Below, one piece after another: positions 33,955 to 46,140 of a stretch of DNA of 64,000 nt. Origin of the DNA: Mytilus trossulus (taxonomy: Eukaryota > Mollusca > Bivalvia > Mytilida > Mytilidae); NCBI RefSeq assembly GCF_036588685.1, contig NC_086378.1, positions 32,465,578-32,529,577 on the forward strand, written 5' to 3'. The first letter of the stretch is position 1; every line of letters begins with the position of its first letter. The position numbers and the translations under genes were made by a program. The notes below the pieces were generated by a model, which was not told the origin of the DNA, did not search any database, and saw only the letters and a list, made by a program, of their open reading frames with translations.

Positions 33955-34015
33955 TTTGGTTTGTTTTATATATTCACTGGAACATTCTGACAGATGAATT
34001 CCTGGAGGTCTTAAG
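33955..34015 (+). promoter_or_regulatory. Copy 3 promoter remnant and untranslated exon
   Basis: The leader text gaattcctggaggtcttaag with donor AAG|GTAAAA (34015) is conserved and a TATATATT run precedes it. The further-upstream block seen in copies 1, 2, 4 and 5 is missing or replaced, so promoter strength may be reduced. Confidence 0.5.
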
Positions 34016-34899
34016 GTAAAACAACCATGAACTTAATGTTAATGTATTCATAGTGTAATAATTTTGATTTGTTATATTTAATTCCATCAAATAATTACAA
34101 TTACTCCATTTTCAGAATGTCCACATTCAGCTTTGCCACCGTCATTGTTGTTTAGTTTAGTTTAGTTTAGTAGATGCATTTGTAGTCAGTGCGTATGGAC
34201 ATTATTGTACAAAATACAGCCTAACACCATCAGACCAGTCTCTTATTGATATGATAAAGCATTACTTGCATACCGCACGGAAAGCTGACTGTCCTGTATC
34301 ACCTACAAAACAGGGTAAGTATTTGTTGTTGAACAAATACAGCATTCAATTTGCATTCGTGAGCGCATAAATAATTGACAATCTAGTTTTGAATTGATAC
34401 GACAGTATTTAACTTATGTTTAAATCTAGTTAATTTACATCACAAAGATGTAAATAAGAAAAAAAACCACTCAAACAAAGTGAAACAAACATACCGACCT
34501 CCAAGAAACATTCTAGGTAAAAAAAAAATGCAAGTTCAACCTCAGTCAAAATGTCATAATCAGTAACAGCACACAACCGATAAAGTTACAGTGCACACCA
34601 ATTTTTATACTGGTACATGTATGTAAAAACCGCGAAATCATTTAATATTAGTTCAGATGAATCTGCTTGGTGTAATCATATAACCATTTTGTTTTATTTC
34701 TGTATATTTTTATTTAGAAAATTTGTATTTATCAAGAAAAATGAGCATTACACTGAATATTCTGCACTTAAAAAATATAGACTGTATTTGCGTTAAATCA
34801 TTATTGTAAACGATAGTCTGTGACAAATACATGGAAGGTGAGCCGTTCGGTATGTTCTTCAATTACGACGGACTTAACAATTTTGAAATACATCTTTAA

Positions 34900-34996
34900 T
34901 ATAAAAAAAGAAGATGTGGTATGATTGCCATTGATACAACTGTCCACAAAAGACCAAAATGACACAAACATAAACAATTATAGGTCACCGTACGGT
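34900..34996 (+). repeat. Dispersed repeat RE, partial, in copy 3 intron
   Basis: aagaagatgtggtatgattg through ataggtcaccgtacgg is inserted in the first coding intron; the following text matches copies 1 and 2. Confidence 0.6.
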
Positions 34997-35828
34997 TAAG
35001 ATGGTTTCATACTGTAAATTATCAACTAACTTTGTATATTTAAGATGTTGGTGTGACATTTGTCAGATGGGGAAAAAACGTGTCCTGCAAATTCGGACAT
35101 TGTGTATACAGGTATGTTTTTTATTATTATTATATTTTAAAATCAGAAGCTTTAATATATCATTCATTAAAGTACAATGTAACCCCATCATTTGCAACAA
35201 TGAACACATATGGTAGTGTGGCATTGTTAGACATTCACATGGCCTTGTTTACAAATAATGTAGAATGACACTTAATTCCTGTACTGCCCAAATTACTTTT
35301 CATCCCTGTTGTTAATAAATAAAATGCATTCAGCATTCTTTTATTTTTTATTTCTCGAGAAATCTAGTTTTGATCCATATGGTTATTGCAAACAGTATGT
35401 ATCAATCAGAAGAGCACATGACTTTAGTGTTATACAGAAATCTCTCTCAAAAATAGGCGATCCGTGATGATGTATATTTGTTAATGAACTTATTCCCTAT
35501 ACATATATAATTTTGGTAATTGTGAAGAAATTTCTCTACCCGTATCTGTTCATTTCAAATAAGAAGATGCATATTTTAGATAAATCACAACAAAAAAATA
35601 ATTATATAAATAATCTACTTCCCCTTGAGAAAGTTTGGTATCCTTTTAAATAAACTCTTTTTGTAACAGTTTGTTGCAGCTTTCAGTTGCATCTTAATAT
35701 ATGACATTGGATTCTGTGTAAGGTTGGTGTTATTGAAAGAAATACTTATATAAAATAAACCATTTGCTAATGCTTAACAACCTTTAACACAAATTCAAAG
35801 TAGAACTCATCTTCTCTACCACTTACAT

Positions 35829-36660
35829 TTTAATACTAGGGATGTCAACTCGGGCAAGATTTATTATTCGATTACTCGTAGGATTTACCGAGCGATACTC
35901 GAGTACCCGATCGGAAAAACATTTACAAAATGGAAACACAAAATTAAATCCATTTTATATATTGCCTTTCGTTGTCTTCTTGTCGTCAAATCGTCAACAT
36001 TATGACCTAGGAGTAGATTATAGTCTCAAGGATGATATATCCTAACTAATAGCTCATTTACTACATGTACTTATCATGTTAACTGGTAATTATCTATTCA
36101 TGTTAACTGGTAATTATCTATTCATCTTAACTGGTAATTATCTAATCATGCTTATATCTATAGAAACATAATTACTCAAAGAACAGTACTGCAAAATTCC
36201 AGAGTGTCGATATAGGGTGACACGAATTTGTTCTTATTTAAAACTATGACTTGTCAACCTTTACTGGCACGTAGCGATTTCTCAAATTTGTTCGGTAACT
36301 AACAGTCCTCCTAACGGAAATATATGCTCTCACGATGCAGAGTTGGGAGAGTGACTTAGAGTAGCTAAAAGTGTCAGCCTTGTAAAAATGTTCTTGTTCA
36401 TATATCCTACATGTACCCGTGTTCGGAGGAATTTTAAATGACAATTTAACAAAAACTTTTGAATCATAATTGAATTTTAACTTGTTTTGAAGAATTCATA
36501 ATTTCCCGGGAGTTGCTCTCAATGAAACATATTTTTTGTTTAAACTTAAGAAAGCAACAACATCATAAAAGGAAACCGATCAGTCGAGTATCATTTTGGT
36601 AATCGATACTCGGTACTACCGAGCGATACTCGAGGAATCGTTGACATCCCTATTTGATAC
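35829..36660. mobile_element. hAT-like non-autonomous element in copy 3 intron
   Basis: Terminal inverted repeats TAGGGATGTCAAC (from 35837) and GTTGACATCCCTA (to 36652) enclose 816 bp. Flanking 8-bp direct repeats tttaatac (35829-35836) and tttgatac (36653-36660) differ at one base, fitting an hAT-type target duplication. Subterminal motifs cgagcgatactcgag are mirrored. Inside is a 24-bp minisatellite of about three units (36076-36148). No transposase. Confidence 0.65.
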
Positions 36661-36689
36661 ATACGATTTCGGATGCAATATTTCATTTT

Positions 36690-36770
36690 AAGTCATGGCT
36701 ATGTCAGTTTACTTTCGATCTATAAGTTTGACTGTCCCTCTTGTATCTTTCGCCCCTCTTTTGACATTCT
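36690..36770 (+). repeat. Repeat RB, 3' fragment
   Basis: Only the gtcatggctatgtcag to tatctttcgcccctctt end is present. Confidence 0.55.
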
Positions 36771-37570
36771 CACGTACAAATAGATAATCTTAAAAAATAC
36801 ATTTTGTCACAAGATAATTTCTTTTAAATTATTTAGGCCAGGCTGGAGGTAGCTATTATAACAATAAAGGAGGAGGCTCTAACTACCTCTGTTTACCCAG
36901 TGACCCTGAAAATGGTAAAGCATACTCCTATGTTAATGAAGGATTATATGGAGCAGAGTATGAGATACATTCCGACACTAAACCATCAGGTTTACCTGCT
37001 AGTTTGGGCCATAAGGAGGTACCATGTACTGTGTGTAGACGGAAAGGGAAAGTTTCTGTTTTAATGATACCAGGTAATTTTATTATGTATTTTGGTTATA
37101 TCCTAAACATTCTTAAGAAATATGTAAAACAAAATGGTAAATTGTTTACCTAAATCGTTATATCATATTATTTATAATATAGTTCAACATAAACAAGTTA
37201 TCGAATGCTACGTATAAAACCTGTTCCCTATTAAAGCAATCAAAAAAGTATAACTGTGTTTTAAAATATTAGTACATATTTCATACATTTTATATTGTAT
37301 GTATTTATAATTACCACTTTTCCTAAATTAGGAAGGAAGTCCTGTTACAGAGGATGGCAATCCGAATATAATGGTTTCTTGATGAGTGAGCATAAAAGTC
37401 ATAACAATAAATACTATATATGTATGGACGGAGAAGCAGAACCCTTGGACAATCGATTTTCCGAAGAAAATGGGGCATTGTTTTATCCTGTTAGAGCGAA
37501 ATGTGGAAGTCTGAGATGACCTCCATACAAAGATAATACTGAATTTCTTTGTACCGTTTGTACAAAATAA

Positions 37571-38685
37571 ATATGAAATAATGTTTCTTTTTTACTTATT
37601 TGACTTGTAAAAGGGTGAAGAGTATTCAACAGTCTTTAAAGTTAACGTAACATGTAAAAACCAAAAATAAACAAGCTGCTATGATATCGTGCGGTTTGTT
37701 GATATTGAGGATAACAAGTAGTGATTGTTCTGTTATTTTGAAAAAAAGGTACTCGTACAGGCACATAAAGTTATTTTTTATTATTGCTTCGAGTTTTCCC
37801 TTTAGTATTCAATGATGTAAAAATAATATCCCAATTTTACCAGAATGGATTTAATATTAAAAATTCGTTAGACTTTACGTTATCTATTTATTAGAACTTA
37901 AACTCACTAACGACTTTGTTATAAAAATAACACTGTATACATAATGGGCCTCCAGAGCGCATTATGGATTTACCTTTATCAGGAACGCTCAAACACAGTA
38001 ATTTGAAAGCCAGGGAAATATAAATATGTTGAAACGATCGGAGATATCAGAAAAAAAGGTACATGATACAGTCAAATTCGGCAACGGTTATTAATGTTTA
38101 AGGAAGTTGTGAAGTAATTCATTTATCAAAAATGCATTTGAGAAGAACAAACGTGTTATAAATTATGTCAATACCTAAGCACTAACTGATGCGCGTAAGA
38201 AATCATTGTTGTATCGACCTAGAGCTTCAAATTCAAGATTATCACCATCTGTGTATCCGAACAGGGAACAAATAGATGGGTTTCCTCTTTGTTTGCAATC
38301 TTTCTTGAAATTAAGAGGTTATTATGCTCCCCTATAACCTTTCGGTCAGTATAAGCTTCGTCTTCTGATTGTACCTTTCGTCTGAGTGTCCGGAACAAAA
38401 GGTTTCGATAACTTGAGTATCCTTTGCTTGTTTTAATTGAAACTTAAACAGATAGAAGATGATTCAGGAAAAAAAAAGAAGCATATTGCTTTTTGAATCA
38501 ATAGGTCCTGGCTATATCCAGAATAGAATTGTGTTTAGAAAAACTCCGAATTTTAAATTCAGTATCTCTTGCTTACATGTATTTGAGATAAAATTAATAC
38601 GAATATATAAAGGAAACAAAAAGAAGCTTATTGATTTTGTTTGGGCAATGGTCACAGGTTAAGTTAACTGCTACTTAAAAGAGAG
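37571..38685. other. Downstream flank of copy 3, no gene seen
   Basis: Paralogous to the downstream flank of copy 2 (for example gataacttgagtat at both 27355 and 38408), supporting a shared duplication of copies 2 and 3. The frame at 38459-38662 is not conserved. Confidence 0.5.
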
Positions 38686-38689
38686 ACGA

Positions 38690-38960
38690 AGGATACAAGA
38701 GGAACAGTCAAAATCATAAATCGAAATAAACTGACAACACCATGGCTTTAAACGAAAAAGACAAACAGACAACAATAGAACGCATGACACACCATAGAAA
38801 ACAAAAGAATAAGCAACACTAATCTCTCAAACAACTAGGGGTGATCTTTAGTTGCTCCGGAATGTTAAGCAGATATTGCTCCACATGTGGTACCCATCGT
38901 GATGCTCATGGTATAACAAATACGATAATAGTTTAATTCAGTAGGTCACATTCAGAAAAA
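38690..38960 (-). repeat. Dispersed repeat RB
   Basis: Contains acaagaggaacagtcaaaat, actgacaacaccatggc, agacaaacagacaacaatag and cacatgtggtacccatcgtg. Confidence 0.7.
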
Positions 38961-39404
38961 GGAAGGGGACTGTAGTTACGACGTAAAGAAAATATCCGAT
39001 ATTATCTGTGAAACGGTTCTTCCATGGCGTCCGTAAAATTTACAAAGGGATGATTACTTAATTTAGGAACAGAAAATGGTTTTCTGATGTTCATTTGATC
39101 TTGTTTTGCATTTCGGAAATTAAACCAACACACACAGAAGCAATAAGGAATGGAAAGTAGCTTTGTGTTATGGAAACAGGACACTGTTACTAAAATAAAC
39201 ACGCAAATTTTGAAATGGTATCAAACAAAGAATTGAAACTATGTTCTTACAAATGAAAAAAGAGCAATACAGTACATGTTCATTTATTTGTCTTGCATTT
39301 AGAAACCTCAATAGAAAAAGTCTATCTAAATGAAATTGCAATTAACGTAGCATGTATTTGCGGTTCAAGATTTTTACTTGTTTATAACATGCATTTACAT
39401 ACTT

Positions 39405-39730
39405 ATCATAGATACCAGACTGAAAATTTTGCACGCCAGTCTGACGTTTCATATACAAAAAACTCACCAGTGACGTTCGATTCAAAATAGTTTAAAAGGC
39501 AAAGATCAAAAGGTTTTCCCACACACAAATTTAAAAAAAAATATCATTAAACATAAATACCGAACTCAAAGGAAAATTCAAACACATCAAACGAACGAAA
39601 AACAACTGTTATATTCGCGACTTAGTACAGGAGATGCGACAGATACCAGAGGGACATTCAAACATTCAAATTAGTAAAATAAATCACTGACAACGCCATG
39701 AAAACAAACAAACAAACAAACAAAAATACC
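39405..39730 (-). repeat. Mixed repeat block: decayed retrozyme, RD, RB fragments
   Basis: A degenerate retrozyme end (atagataccagactg, cgccagtctgacg, ccagtgacgttcga) is followed by RD (taaataccgaactcaaagga) and an RB end (agataccagagggacattca). The ribozyme core is lost. Confidence 0.5.
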
Positions 39731-40878
39731 AAAACATAAGATTAAGAATGGAAACTGGGAATGTGCGGGATATTGAAATGCCGACCCAGGTCAAAAGGAT
39801 ATTTCGGAAAATGGACTAAGCAGTAAAAGTTAACGATATAGTGGGAAAAAACAGAACACTAACATGAGTCATATAAATAAATAATAAACAACGTCAGTAC
39901 CTAGAATCTGTATATCAACACCATCATGTACTATTTATATAGTTGATACTGAATATTTGTCATATATATAGTCTTGGTATACCGATGAACTTATTTTCTT
40001 CTGAAAAAAAAATGAAATGTCCTAACACAGTTAAACACACTATGAATATCCAATATGCAATTGAATCTGGCATATTGCTTCTATGTTGGTAGAAATTTAT
40101 ATTTTCAAAATTTAAATCATCTCGTGTACTTTAGTAATGAGATAGAGAATTCTTGGTATTTGGACAGAGTAAAAGTGTTGTAAACAGTCAATTTCTAATT
40201 ATCATATCAATGATGCTTTAAATAATGTATTACCTGTGACATACTCTGAAAAATGATTGCCATACAATTTATATCAACCATGGTCCTTAATGTTCATCAG
40301 TGTACCACTTGAATGTGATTTAATTTTACACAAGGTATTACATGTACTAACAATGTCAATCATCTCACCAGTCAAGGAATCTTGTGATTACATTAATTTG
40401 GAAAATTAGTTTAAGTCAACGTATAGTTGAACAAGTTTTATAAAGCAAACTGTGTCAAATTTAAAATAAACAATGTTTTACAGATCTTTTGCTTTGAAAT
40501 GATGGGTTAATATTTACATTATACTTCCCGTTAAAATGTCATATTTTGATTGGCCAATACGAGGGTGTTAATTTACTTCATCACATGGTTGAGCGGTTGA
40601 AAAAATTATGTATGTCAACCTCTCGTCAAGACCATTCAAATATCGATAATTTAAGGGACAATGAGTTGAATTTACATCAAGTAATTAAATATAATGCTTA
40701 ATTCTACGTTTTGGCTCAGATTTTATTATTTGACTGTCAAAATAATAAAATTAAACGTCTTGCCTCCTTATTTTTCTCAAGTTCGTAACGTTGTTATAAA
40801 CATCACGTCATAGAAACTACTTTTAAAGTGAAATTAATCTGTAAAAGACATTAATGATAGAACATTCAGTATAATAAA
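39731..40878. other. AT-rich spacer, no gene seen
   Basis: No exon or recognised repeat. Confidence 0.4.
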
Positions 40879-41683
40879 TTAAGGTCAAGGAACAGTAAAT
40901 GGGCTATGTTGCAGATTTTGCTAAAAATTTGCATACAACATTGGCTCGTTGAACTACAACTGAAAATCGAAAAAATAATACATTTATCTCTGTCATTATC
41001 TGAAAAATTGCAGATTGATTTCTTTTAATATGGGTGAACATTTGTATAGAAAGCTCATAAAATCGGCGAAAAAACGTCTAAAATTTGTCTTAAAATCGCC
41101 AAACTCTCTAATTCCACTCCATAGATTTTTCTTAAAAAACTATATATTGTTGACACATAAATTTCTGTTTTAATGATATAAAATAATCATAGGTTACCGA
41201 CTTCGTTTTTTTGTCTAATAAACAATTTGTTACCTTGTTGGTAGTGAAAAACGTCAAAAATCAACGTTTTACGGCCTGCAACGCGATAACGTTACGATAA
41301 TTTCGACGTTTATTAGCTTTTTTTAACAAAGAACGCAACTTTGAATGGCGTATACCGTAAAAACGAAGTCGGTGACCCTATCTTTATTTTGCATCATTAA
41401 AACGAACATTTATGTATCAACAACATATAGTTTTTTAAGAAAAATCTATGGAGTAGAATTAGAGATTTGGCGATTTTAAGACAAATTTAAGAAGGATTTC
41501 GACGATTTTATGTGCTTTCGATACAAATGTTCACCCATTTTGTAAGAATTCAATCAGTAATATTTCAAATGATAATTGAGATAAATGCAATATTTTTTCG
41601 ATTTTCAGTTGAAGTTCATCGAGTTGTATGCCAATTTTTAATGAAATCTGCGACATATCCCATTTACTGTAACTTGACCTTAA
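40879..41683. mobile_element. Long foldback element with ~330-bp arms
   Basis: The left arm (40879 to about 41210, starting TTAAGGTCAAGGAACAGTAA) is the inverted copy of the right arm (about 41352 to 41683, ending TTACTGTAACTTGACCTTAA). Internal pairs such as taccgacttcgttttt and aaaacgaagtcggtgac confirm it. A loop of about 140 bp separates the arms. The terminal TTAA could be a target duplication. Transcripts would fold into a long hairpin. No transposase. Confidence 0.7.
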
Positions 41684-42986
41684 ATAACACATAGCTGAGA
41701 TGGTGATAGAGCAGATTGGTACCCCTGGAAAAAGGATTGTCAATCTTGGCTTCGCCGCGGTTGACAATGTTTTCTCGGGGTGACAATATGCTTTATCATC
41801 CTCTGCAGCATATTTTTATCACCATGTAATGAACCCCTACCCCGTGTATGCTAGCGTTTTAGCTAATTCATAGAAAATATATGATTTCATTAATTTTACT
41901 TTTCCAATTTACTTTAAATATTTAAGCATTAATTCCAGCAGTTTTCTTTTATTTATACATGTATCATCACATTTTAGAAGTCATTCAGTATTGGTTTCCT
42001 GTCCCCAAAATTTAATTCACTTCATTTAACTTATATTTTGTGATTTGATAAGAAGTGTTTTATATTTTAATTTGGTGAAAGCTGAAAACATTTCAATTTA
42101 AGCAGATGTGTCTTTTGGTTATTCAGATTTGTGACTTTTTAGCCATTTACCCAAAATGAACAGGAAACATGGTTTCTTTGAATTGGATAATGATACTACT
42201 TTATTTCAAGACAACAGCCCAAAAATATATTTTAAACTTTGTCAACCGTTTTTTGTTTAAAATTGGCTTAACATATAAACAAAGACATATGAATGTCTGT
42301 ATATAAAAATATAAGAAAGTATTTTGTGAATTATTAAACAATTTTTTTCAAAACTGAATTATGATATCAAATTTTTTAAATTTAACAAAAAATTATAAAA
42401 ATTGCATTATTTACCAAAACCAAAAATCGACCGGCAGTCACAGGATGCATTGTATATAGAAACACATATATTATTTGTTGTTTAGAATGTCCTTCGATGA
42501 AAACTTCATTTACATTTGGCAATATAGCTCTCAAGTTATTTAGTATACTGACATACTAGGCTTTCAAAAATTGTATTTTGACCGTTCTTGTCGAAGGTTA
42601 CTCAAGAAAAGTGCTTTTGACGCACCAACATATATTCATATAACGTTTGCAATTAAATAAGGTTAAGTGGTTTTTCATTTCAAATTGGATAAGAGGTTTA
42701 AATATGCCAAGAAATAGTATATGTCTACGAAAATACTCATCTATTAGGAATTTTTATTTGCATGTAAGCTCGTGAAATATATTTATATATGACGACTTAT
42801 ACTGTTATATAAGTTTATATGTGTAACTTCCTTTTTAAAAATCGGACCTGGTGAAACGGTTATCAACTGTCTGTACATGCTAGGCGCATGGCGGCCAAAA
42901 GATGTAACAAGTAGCTGTTAGCTCTTTCCACGCGATATGATTGATCAAATCAGTGTGTAATGGCGATTCTATGGATGCAAACTAAT
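41684..42986. other. Array-unit spacer, no gene seen
   Basis: AT-rich sequence; 42480-42720 is a diverged counterpart of 31020-31260. Nothing coding recognised. Confidence 0.45.
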
Positions 42987-42987
42987 T

Positions 42988-43178
42988 AGGTCTTTCCACC
43001 TTTCCGTGGAAAGACCTATTGAATTTGTTCTGATTATCATTATTATTAGGTCTTTCACCTTTCGGATGAAAGACCTATTGTTTTTGTTCTGATTATTAGG
43101 TCTTTCCACTTTTCCGTGGAAAGACCTATTGAATTTGTTCTGATTATTAGGTCTTTCCACTTTTCCGTGGAAAGACCT
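42988..43178. repeat. Four tandem perfect or near-perfect hairpins
   Basis: Palindromes of 29-30 bp (AGGTCTTTCCAC opposed to GTGGAAAGACCT) stand at 42988-43017, 43048-43076, 43098-43127 and 43149-43178, each followed by attgaatttgttctgatta or a variant. Single or paired versions occur at 46886-46916 and, inverted, at 61924-61953 and 61975-62004, always at one end of the AGGTCA element. Confidence 0.8.
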
Positions 43179-43199
43179 ATTGAATTTGTTCTGATTATT

Positions 43200-44057
43200 A
43201 TTTTTTTTTTTTTTTCTTCCGCCTAAATTTTTTACTTGCGTAGCATCTAATGTTTCAAAAGATGTTGCTTAGATATTTGGAATATGATGTCGTATAGTTT
43301 ATACGCTTTAAAAATTTACAACTGCGTAACAAAATACTTGACGTTGTAAGAGTTATCTCCCCAAACACTGTTATACTTGTGGCCACTACTCCTTCGCAAC
43401 CGTAAAAGATTACGACAAATTTATTTTACCAAATTGCTCATTACGTCTTCAGGATTAGAATATTCATTTGGACAGAAGCTATCCGGACACCCCATATGAG
43501 AGTTATTTCCCCTTATGCATTTGATATAAGTGATATGTGTTTCTTACTGGTAAACCATCAGTGATATAGGCCTAGGGTCTTTAGATTTGAGGTCCTTGGT
43601 CCAAAAAAATGAAAATAAGGTCAAGGTCAAAGGTCAAGGTCATATTCTAAATTTTGATTTTGGCTTATTTTCTCTTATTTTCAACAACCGTGAAAGATAT
43701 CGACAAATTCTTTTTACTAAATTGTGAGTTGCGACATGTTGTAACTTATAAATTTTGGTTGGAAGGGTGCGTAAACAATAAATGAGAGTTTTCGCCCATC
43801 TTATATTTAAAATCATGCCTATAGTGATATAACTCATTAACCATACATATTACAGACCTAGGGTCTTTTTGTTTGAGGTCCTTGGTTGGTGACCTTGAAA
43901 TTGAGGTCAAGGTCAAAGGTTAATAGGACGTTCTAGATTTTGACCTTTGCTTTAAATTCATATTTATACATTTTAAAGTTATAGGAACTGACATTTTAGA
44001 TTGATTTTTAATATTTTGATAATAAAATAGATCTTAACTTGTGGAAAGACCTTCAAT
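43200..44057 (+). repeat. AGGTCA element, unit 1
   Basis: An element of about 860 bp: poly(T), cttccgcctaaat, gagttatctccccaaacact, ctactccttcgcaaccgt, then an AGGTCA cluster at 43618-43642 (four half-sites spaced 0, 1 and 0) and a second at 43904-43922. It ends gtggaaagacct. Its minus-strand frame is just repeat sequence. No protein or Pol III box recognised. Confidence 0.75.
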
Positions 44058-44940
44058 TTAATTTTTTTTTTTTTTTTTCTTCCGCCTAAATTTTGTTCTT
44101 GCGTAGTATTGATGTTTCAAAAGATGTCGCTAAGATATTTGGAATATGATGTCGTATAGTTTATACGCTTTAAAAATTTACAACTGCGTAACAAAATACT
44201 TTACGTTGTAAGAGTTATCTCCCCAAACACTATTTTTCTTGTGGCCACTACTCCTTCGCAACTATAAAATATTACGACAAATTTATTTTACCAATTTGCT
44301 CGTTACTTCTTCATGATTAGGATATTCCTTTGAACCGAAGCTATCCGAAGACTCCATATGAGAGTTATTTCCCCTTATGCATTTGATATAAGTGATATGC
44401 GTTTCTAACTGGTAAACCATCAGTGATATAGGCCTAGGGTCTTTGGATTTAAGTTCCTTGGTCCAAAAAAATGAAAAGAAGGTCAAGGCCAAAGGTCAAG
44501 GTCATATTCTTAATTTTGATTTTGGCTTATTTTCTCTTATTTTCAACAACCGTGAAAGATATTGACAAATTATTTTCACTAAATTGTGAGTTGCGACATG
44601 TTGTAACTTATAAATTTTGGTTGAAAGAGTGCGTAAACAATAAATGAGAGTTTTCGCCCATCTTATATTTAAAATCATGCCTAAAGTGATATAACTCATT
44701 AACCATACATATTACAAACCTAGGGTCTTTTTATTTTAGGTCCTTGGTTGGTGACCTTGAAATTGAGGTCAAGGTCAAAGGTTAATAGGACGTTCTAGAT
44801 TTTGACCTTTGCTTTAAATTCATATTTATACATTATAAAGTCATAGGAACTGACATTTTAGATTGATTTTTAATATTTTGATAATAAAATAGATCTTTAC
44901 TAGTGGAAAGACCTTCAATTGTTCTTTGAACAATTGGTTT
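44058..44940 (+). repeat. AGGTCA element, unit 2
   Basis: Closely matches unit 1 head to tail. AGGTCA clusters lie at 44480-44504 (one half-site changed to AGGCCA) and from 44766. It ends at the palindrome caattgttctttgaacaatt. Confidence 0.75.
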
Positions 44941-45680
44941 TTAATTATTTATTTTTTTCTTCCGCCTAAATTTTTTTCTTCCGTAGTATTGATGTTTCAA
45001 AAAATGTCGCTTAGAAATTTGGAATATGATGTCGTATAGTTTATACGCTTTAAAATTTTACAACTGCGTAACAAAATACTTTAGGTTGTAAGAGTTATCT
45101 CCCCAAACACTGTTTTTCTTGTGGCCACTACTCCTTCGCAACCGTAAAAGATTAAGACAAATTTATTTTACCAAATGGCTCGTTACTTCTTCAGGATTAG
45201 GATATTCATTTGGACCGAAGCCGTATAGAGATTCCATATGAGAGTTATTCCCCCTTTTGTATTTGAAATTTTGAAATGCATTTTAAACTGGAAAACCATA
45301 AGTGATAGGGACCAAGGGTCTTTTGATTTGAGATCCTTGGTCAAAAAAATGAAATTTAGGTCAAGGTCAAAGGTCAAGGTCGTATTTTAGATTTTTATTT
45401 GTCTTTGATTTCCCTATAACTTTAGAATTGTTATAGATACAGAAACTTTAGATAGTGAAAAATGCTTGGTACTCCAAGGGGCAACTTTGTTACATTATGA
45501 CTGTATTGGTTTCACCATTGTGTAAGGGACATAATCCCCATTCATGGTTTAGATAAAGCCATTATTAGGCAAAACTTTTAACCAAATGTCCTTGACCCAT
45601 AGTGTCTTTTGCAATGACCTTGACAAAGGTCACAAGGTCAAAGGTCAAGGTCATGTACGTATGTGATTTGGGGCACTACT
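44941..45680 (+). repeat. AGGTCA element, unit 3, diverged
   Basis: The first 400 bp match units 1-2, with an AGGTCA cluster at 45358-45382. The rest diverges but ends with another dense cluster at 45627-45653. Confidence 0.65.
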
Positions 45681-45699
45681 TGAAGAGTTTTATGTGTTT

Positions 45700-45705
45700 G
45701 CCAAC

Positions 45706-45740
<35 letters not shown>

Positions 45741-46081
45741 GATCATGATCAATCAACCAATCATGATCATGATCAATCAATCAATCATGTTTCCGTCTCA
45801 TGTGTTTATTATAGGGTTCAAGATCTTCTTTGTTTCTTTTTCGCTGTTTCAATTGACCCTATCCAACGTGTTTAACCAACCAACCAACCAACTAATCAAT
45901 CAATCAATCAATCAACCAAAAATGATCATGATCAATCAATCAATCATGTTTCAGTCTCATGTGTTTAATAAAGGGTCCAAAATCTTCTTTTTCTTTTTCG
46001 CTGTTTCAATTGACCCTATCCAACATGTTTAACCAACCAACCAAACAACCAGCCAACTAATCAACCAACTAATCAATCAAT

Positions 46082-46112
<31 letters not shown>

Positions 46113-46140
46113 GCAATCATGATCATGATCAAGCAATCAT
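45700..46140. repeat. (AATC)n repeats with TGATCA palindromes
   Basis: Long runs of AATC are interspersed with TGATCATGATCA and separated by two nearly identical spacers (gtgtttat/aataagggttc to aattgaccctatccaac). The long frame across this block only reflects the absence of stops in AATC repeats. Confidence 0.8.

Larger units (their letters stand above)
34117..37570 (+). pseudogene. Copy 3: short-chain collagen C4-like pseudogene
   Basis: All four coding exons are recognisable: 34117-34314, 35045-35111, 36837-37073 and 37332-37570, with splice sites intact. Three lesions are visible. An insertion of about 26 bp rich in TTTAG follows GTCATTGTTG in the signal-peptide exon and brings an immediate TAG. 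The second exon is 67 instead of 69 bp, a 2-bp deletion that shifts the frame. In the last exon the cysteine codon of CPPY is TGA (37517-37519). The third exon is undamaged (237 bp, LCLP, CTVCRRKGKVSVLMIPG). An assembly error is possible for one lesion but unlikely for all three. Confidence 0.85.

Noticed and set aside
34151-34176. TTTAG array as an internal telomere-type repeat
   Set aside because: Molluscan telomeres are TTAGGG; this pentamer differs and is only about four units long.
43640-43837. Two near-identical minus-strand frames of 65 codons (43640-43837 and 44502-44699)
   Set aside because: They occupy the same position in units 1 and 2 of the AGGTCA element and are lost in units 3-7; no start context, motif or splice logic supports a protein.
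45694-46032. Frame of 112 codons rich in Asn-Gln-Ser-Ile
   Set aside because: It is a translation of the AATC microsatellite, which has no stops in any frame by composition.
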